Part shown: piece by piece, positions 60,014 through 64,000 of the stretch
How positions within the stretch are numbered: the stretch's first letter is position 1
How the letters are laid out: each line of letters starts with the position of its first letter
Assembly: GCA_965603495.1 (NCBI GenBank)
Contig: CBFDDF010000009.1
Coordinates: 1 to 64,000 of the forward strand
Source: Thiomicrorhabdus sp965603495
GTDB lineage: Bacteria; Pseudomonadota; Gammaproteobacteria; Thiomicrospirales; Thiomicrospiraceae
Reading direction: 5' to 3'
Length of the DNA: 64,000 nt
Program-made: the position numbers and the translations under genes
The notes under the pieces: generated by a model
The model's database searches: none
What the model saw: the letters and a program-made list of their open reading frames with translations, nothing else
Told to the model about the DNA's origin: nothing

Positions 60014-61918
60014 TTACTGAAGTTTCATTTTTAGGATCTTCTGGATTTTTTCTTCCGCCGGGCCAGGCATGTCCTGATAAAACCCTTGAACCTTATTAAA
60101 ACGGTGTCCCGCTATACGATTATATTGTGCTTCAGTTTCAACACCCTCTGCAATGGTGGCAATCCCTAAGTCGCTCGCCAATGACGAGACCGATGCCAAA
60201 ATGGTATCCGCCTTATCCCCTTCTAACACAATCAAGCTACGATCAATTTTCAAATAACTAATCGGTAACTGACTTAACCAGTTATAGGATGAAAAACCGC
60301 TTCCAAAATCGTCTAACGCGAGTTTAAAGCCAGCCTTATGAATTTCATTAAACACCTGGGTACTCTCGTCGCCCATCTCAATAAAGAAGCCTTCATTCAC
60401 CTCAAATACCATGCGTTTCTGCAAATCTGTGTTGCCATGTTGTTTGTGTATCCACTCTTTAAAGCGACGGCTAAATAAGGTTGCCGGCGTGATATTAATA
60501 AACACCATAATTTGGGTCTCTACATGGCGTGCCAGCAAAGCTTCTGCTTGCCCCATCATGAAACAATCCAATTCGTAAATCGCTCCGAGTTCGACAATCT
60601 GGTTTAGAAAGAAATATGGACTGAGCAATCCATGCGCTTCATCTTGATAACGCACTAAAAGTTCAACATGTGGCCACTCTGTAGACTGCAGTGGATAAAT
60701 GACCTGGGCGTAAACCTGCAGCCCTTCAGTCTTACCTTTCAACAGATTCTCTGCAATCAGATAACCCTTTAAAATCCTTTCAAAAGCATGATCATCTAAT
60801 CGCATAAATGAAGTTGACTTGCTTTTAGTATGGCGCACCATTCTTAAAATAGTTTTGGCAACATCGTGCCCGCGTTCTGGCACACACTTAAAACTTGTCC
60901 CCTTAACCCTTAAATTGATCTCATTATGACCATTAAATCCAATCGTCAATTTTCCTGTCAGATGCGCCGTCATCTCTTCAGTCAATTGACTGTCTAAGAC
61001 AATAAAGACATCACTGGCCACATGATAAATCGAGCCATCATCAAGGTGCTGCTTTAAACACTCAACAAAGGATTGAATAACCTGTTTGGCATAGACTTCA
61101 CCAAAAACCTGTTCAACATGATCGTAATCTTCAATAATAAATATATTAACGGCAAAAGCCTGACCTCTGTGAGGTAGGTCTTCAATCAACTTTAACTTAT
61201 TAGGTAAGTCCGTCAGTGGTTCATAAAAGGCCATGTGACGCATTTTTTTCTGCGCCTGAGTAACCTTATTCACCATTTCATTAAAAAACAGTTCGAGATT
61301 ACCTAACTCATTTCGATTTTTGACGATGACCTGAACATTTTCTTCGCCCTCTGTGTAACGTTTGATGGCTTTCGAAATGGAATAAATACGCTCGACGTGT
61401 TCCGTTGCGACTTTTAGGATAAGAATCAACAGCCCTACAAAGCCTAATAACATTATAAAAAGAAGGGACGGTGTTAATTCTTGCAAACTTTCAGATAACC
61501 CAACCTCATCGAAACACACATCCAGTCTGCCAATCACCATGTCATTAATCACAATCGGTAGAGAATCCAAACGACATGGACTATTTGAATCTATAAGCGA
61601 TGGATACACTGCTAACGGCTTAGCTTCGCCTTCAATAAATACTTTCACCTGTATCACGCTATTGCGTTCATTTTCAACGACCTGCTTAGAAAATGAATTA
61701 AGTTGCGAAATATCCTCTATCAACAGTGCGCGCTTAACTTGATCTCCGGCTAAAGACAAGATATTTTCTTCAACTAATGCCGTTTGTTCCTGAATGGAGT
61801 TCTGAATAGTTTGCTGTAATACAACCCCTAAAACCACCAACACCAGCAACATGACCAAAGTGACGCTTTGCAGGACTTGGCGAAATAACTGGCTTTGATA
61901 AACCGGACGTTCGTTCAT
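60014..61918 (-). CDS. Membrane GGDEF(degenerate)-EAL c-di-GMP phosphodiesterase
   Basis: 634 residues. Two membrane helices (about 14-32 and 150-170) enclose a periplasmic sensor, then a HAMP-like linker, a GGDEF domain whose signature has decayed to V-A-S-D-V-F, and an EAL domain. EAL reads E-L-L, but the other metal and catalytic residues (N-I-T, E-V-N-E, D-D-F-G-S-G, K-I-D-R, E-G-V-E-T) are kept, so phosphodiesterase activity is likely. It overlaps the upstream binding-protein gene by 4 bases. Confidence 0.9.
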   Translation of the reverse strand: MNERPVYQSQLFRQVLQSVTLVMLLVLVVLGVVLQQTIQNSIQEQTALVEENILSLAGDQVKRALLIEDISQLNSFSKQVVENERNSVIQVKVFIEGEAKPLAVYPSLIDSNSPCRLDSLPIVINDMVIGRLDVCFDEVGLSESLQELTPSLLFIMLLGFVGLLILILKVATEHVERIYSISKAIKRYTEGEENVQVIVKNRNELGNLELFFNEMVNKVTQAQKKMRHMAFYEPLTDLPNKLKLIEDLPHRGQAFAVNIFIIEDYDHVEQVFGEVYAKQVIQSFVECLKQHLDDGSIYHVASDVFIVLDSQLTEEMTAHLTGKLTIGFNGHNEINLRVKGTSFKCVPERGHDVAKTILRMVRHTKSKSTSFMRLDDHAFERILKGYLIAENLLKGKTEGLQVYAQVIYPLQSTEWPHVELLVRYQDEAHGLLSPYFFLNQIVELGAIYELDCFMMGQAEALLARHVETQIMVFINITPATLFSRRFKEWIHKQHGNTDLQKRMVFEVNEGFFIEMGDESTQVFNEIHKAGFKLALDDFGSGFSSYNWLSQLPISYLKIDRSLIVLEGDKADTILASVSSLASDLGIATIAEGVETEAQYNRIAGHRFNKVQGFYQDMPGPAEEKIQKILKMKLQ

Positions 61919-62718
61919 TGATATAAAGCCTTTATTTCAAACATTTCTTTTACGGTTATAGGATTGTAACCGATCAATTTAGTGCTTTTAAAGTAGGCTT
62001 GTCCCTGCGGGGTTTGTTCAAATGAAATTAAAGCTCTTTTCACTGGTTCATACCACTGAGGGGTTTTTACCAACATAAATATACCTGGTGTCGAATCCGA
62101 TAAACCCAGCACTCTAAACCCCTTTCTATCCACTTCTGAAAGCGCTTCCCAAACAGATAAAGTCAAAGCAGCAGCATCAGATTTTTCTAACGCTAACCAA
62201 AGAAAGCTTTCTAGATGGGATTTTCGATTAACAGACTTATAGTCTGTTTTCTGCAAGCCGATTTCTGTCAATTTTTTATAGGCTACCTTAGTAGTGATTG
62301 CGAGATTGGGAGGAAAAGCAATTGTCTTATGCTTCAAGTCAGCAAACGACTTTATTTTACTATTTTCAGGTACTACAAACACCGCTTGAGGTCGGTAACT
62401 GACATGCATCACGGGTTTATAAAGCCCGTCAACAGAGAGTTGATAGCCCAAGTTAGGAGCGATCATCAGAATATCGTAAGACTGTTGCTCAGCTAAGTGT
62501 TTAAATGAAGCAAAATTATCAGCGGTACGAAAGTAAACAGGTTCTGCTAAAGTTTGATTGAGGTAATTCACTAATGGGGCATTTAGCTCTGCCAAATGAA
62601 CAGGCTGATATTGGGGGAAAACACCAAAAGTTAAGGCCGATGCACTACCAGAAATCAGGATGCCTACCTGAATGATAATAACTGAAAACCACTTTTTTAA
62701 ATTGATATGACTAAACAT
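61915..62718 (-). CDS. PhnD-like periplasmic binding protein (sensor partner)
   Basis: 267 residues. A signal peptide ends at about 28 (A-S-A|L), then a PhnD/SsuA-type binding fold with F-P-Q-Y-Q-P and S-Y-D-I-L-M-I-A-P-N. No ABC permease or ATPase genes are near. Its stop overlaps the start of the GGDEF-EAL gene by 4 bases, so it probably delivers a ligand signal to that enzyme rather than to a transporter. The ligand (phosphate-like compound or other) is unknown. Confidence 0.8.
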   Translation of the reverse strand: MFSHINLKKWFSVIIIQVGILISGSASALTFGVFPQYQPVHLAELNAPLVNYLNQTLAEPVYFRTADNFASFKHLAEQQSYDILMIAPNLGYQLSVDGLYKPVMHVSYRPQAVFVVPENSKIKSFADLKHKTIAFPPNLAITTKVAYKKLTEIGLQKTDYKSVNRKSHLESFLWLALEKSDAAALTLSVWEALSEVDRKGFRVLGLSDSTPGIFMLVKTPQWYEPVKRALISFEQTPQGQAYFKSTKLIGYNPITVKEMFEIKALYQ

Positions 62719-63000
62719 GAATTATCATCCCAAATATCGATATATTCATATTAACATGACACCCGTCTAAGTGACTACAGACTTCATTTAAGTTTATTTT
62801 ATAGATGGCTTTAATAATTCTATCAGGGGTTCAACACTTTCTTTTCACTAAGGAATTTGGCTTAATTCTATCGAAGAATTACCACCTCTTTTATCAAGTT
62901 AACGTCAAATACCCTAATACAAAACTGGTTTTTATCTTGCGGGTTTTTTGGCATATTAGTCTATATTGAAATTTATATGTCTTATAAGGGCGTGCAAAGT

Positions 63001-64000
63001 ATGTTTATTAGTGTATTAGATATTTTTAAAATTGGGATAGGTCCATCGAGCTCACACACCATGGGGCCGATGGTCGCTGCCCATGACTTTACGGGCAAAC
63101 TAAGAGAGCAGCTGACCACAAAAGAAACCCAGCCATTACAGCTACGCTGTATTCTAAAAGGCTCTCTGGCCTTTACCGGACACGGCCATGCGACTGACAA
63201 GGCTGTCGTTTTGGGTATGCACGGTTATTTACCACAAGGCCTTGCGACCGCCGATGTTAAAAGTTTAACGGCAAACCTGTACCAAGCCACCACACTTCAA
63301 TTGACGGCAACACAAAGCGCCATGTTTAATCCGCTTGATGATGTCATTTTTGACTACAAAGACCCGCTGCCACAGCATCCAAACGGTCTTATTTTTGAAT
63401 GCCTTGACGAACATCAACATGTTATTTTCTCGGAAACTTACTTCTCGATTGGTGGTGGATTTATCTCCACACTTGCAGAAATAGACCAGATTAAAGCGCC
63501 CATAAAAGGTCAACCTGCCGCACAATGTCCCTACCCATTTAACTCTGCGAACTCAATGATGGAGATGGCACTCGACAGTGGTTTATCCATTGCAGAGATG
63601 AAACAATCGAATGAGTTAGTATATATTTCTTCAGAACAACTCGATCAAGCCTTACTGTCCCTATGGGACGCAATGAAAACCTGCGTGGAAAATGGCCTTA
63701 ATGCAACTGGCATTTTACCAGGTGGGCTCAATGTAAAACGACGTGCTAAAAATTTGCATCAACAACTTTTGCATGATGAAAACCCTAACACCGTTAACGA
63801 TTGGTTATGTGCTTATGCGATGGCCGTGAATGAAGAAAATGCCGATGGCCACATGGTGGTCACCGCGCCAACCAATGGTGCAGCGGGCGTGATTCCCGCC
63901 ATACTCTACTACTTTATGGTTCACGAAAATGGCAGCTTTGAGGATGTTAAAAACTTTTTGCTAACAGCCGCTGCGATTGGTGGCATTATCAAACATCGCA
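63001..64000 (+). CDS. sdaA: L-serine ammonia-lyase (partial, runs off the window)
   Basis: About 333 residues of the N-terminal part are in the window; the gene continues past 64000. Seen: F-K-I-G-I-G-P-S-S-S-H-T at about 9-20, the beta domain and the start of the alpha domain with A-P-T-N-G-A-A-G-V-I-P. It deaminates serine to pyruvate using a 4Fe-4S cluster; the last cluster Cys would lie beyond the window. An in-frame ATG at 62977 is a longer alternative, but the family starts near M-x-S-V-x-D-I-F-K-I-G, so I chose 63001. Confidence 0.9.
   Translation, partial: MFISVLDIFKIGIGPSSSHTMGPMVAAHDFTGKLREQLTTKETQPLQLRCILKGSLAFTGHGHATDKAVVLGMHGYLPQGLATADVKSLTANLYQATTLQLTATQSAMFNPLDDVIFDYKDPLPQHPNGLIFECLDEHQHVIFSETYFSIGGGFISTLAEIDQIKAPIKGQPAAQCPYPFNSANSMMEMALDSGLSIAEMKQSNELVYISSEQLDQALLSLWDAMKTCVENGLNATGILPGGLNVKRRAKNLHQQLLHDENPNTVNDWLCAYAMAVNEENADGHMVVTAPTNGAAGVIPAILYYFMVHENGSFEDVKNFLLTAAAIGGIIKHR

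Noticed and set aside
62804..62970. Small plus-strand ORF before sdaA
   Set aside because: About 53 codons, hydrophobic, with no ribosome site and no recognisable pattern; likely the sdaA leader.

Overview
The window looks like a chromosomal segment of a roughly 40-45% GC gammaproteobacterium. The gene set points to a sulfur-oxidising autotroph of the Thiomicrospira / Hydrogenovibrio / Thiomicrorhabdus type: a YeeE/YedE-type thiosulfate transporter, a TSUP sulfite-type exporter, polyphosphate genes, many c-di-GMP proteins and a Campylobacterota-like malate:quinone oxidoreductase. The genus is an inference. I saw no rRNA, tRNA, CRISPR, insertion sequence or prophage.

Layout. 1-11440 (minus strand) is a complete type II secretion operon, gspC-D-E-F-G-H-I-J-K-L-M-N, with many overlapping start/stop codons. 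Next to it lie two exported-protein genes: a DUF2202 ferritin-like protein and a 748-residue protein ending in a GG/hydrophobic/basic tail, which could be secretion or surface cargo. 15.2-18.5 kb holds hemH, folM and a thiosulfate transporter. 18.6-21.4 kb is an arsenate-resistance set (arsR, arsenate-linked GAPDH, arsJ). 21.5-25.1 kb holds mqo, a COG0523 metal GTPase and the zinc-independent GTP cyclohydrolase folE2. 25.3-35.7 kb is mixed housekeeping: an MBL-fold protein, an AI-2E permease, ppnN, a SrmB-like helicase, an EI24 protein, an aldehyde dehydrogenase, an EAL-HDOD protein and a dihydroorotase. 35.8-40.1 kb carries a periplasmic binding lipoprotein paired with a PAS-GGDEF-EAL enzyme, then yidD. 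40.3-44.1 kb is ppk1-ppx. 44.2-47.3 kb holds a small exported peptide missed by length cut-offs, a CysJ-like reductase, a coiled-coil membrane protein and nfo. 47.5-52 kb holds pyrE and a duplicated sixA-ompA-tauE block. 52-59.8 kb holds mscS, argB, yajQ, an aminotransferase, a Tsx-like porin, dut, a HAD phosphatase and an alanine symporter. 60-62.7 kb is a second binding-protein / GGDEF-EAL pair. The window ends inside an L-serine dehydratase gene.

Most notable signals. (1) A dispersed perfect palindrome, ACCAGGCCTGGT, occurs 14 times exactly and 6 more times with one or two changes; by base composition far less than one copy is expected. It sits mostly between genes, is built from two abutting CCWGG (Dcm-type) sites, and at 59.86 kb is the centre of a 38-bp perfect palindrome that looks like a bidirectional terminator. 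No family I can name covers it. (2) A tandem duplication of sixA-ompA-tauE has decayed reciprocally: each of the two partial copies keeps ompA, but one lost tauE and the other lost sixA. One deletion edge falls on the palindrome. (3) A 55-residue exported peptide has a strong promoter whose 17-bp spacer holds an operator-like inverted repeat. (4) Two independent periplasmic sensor / c-di-GMP enzyme pairs occur in the window.
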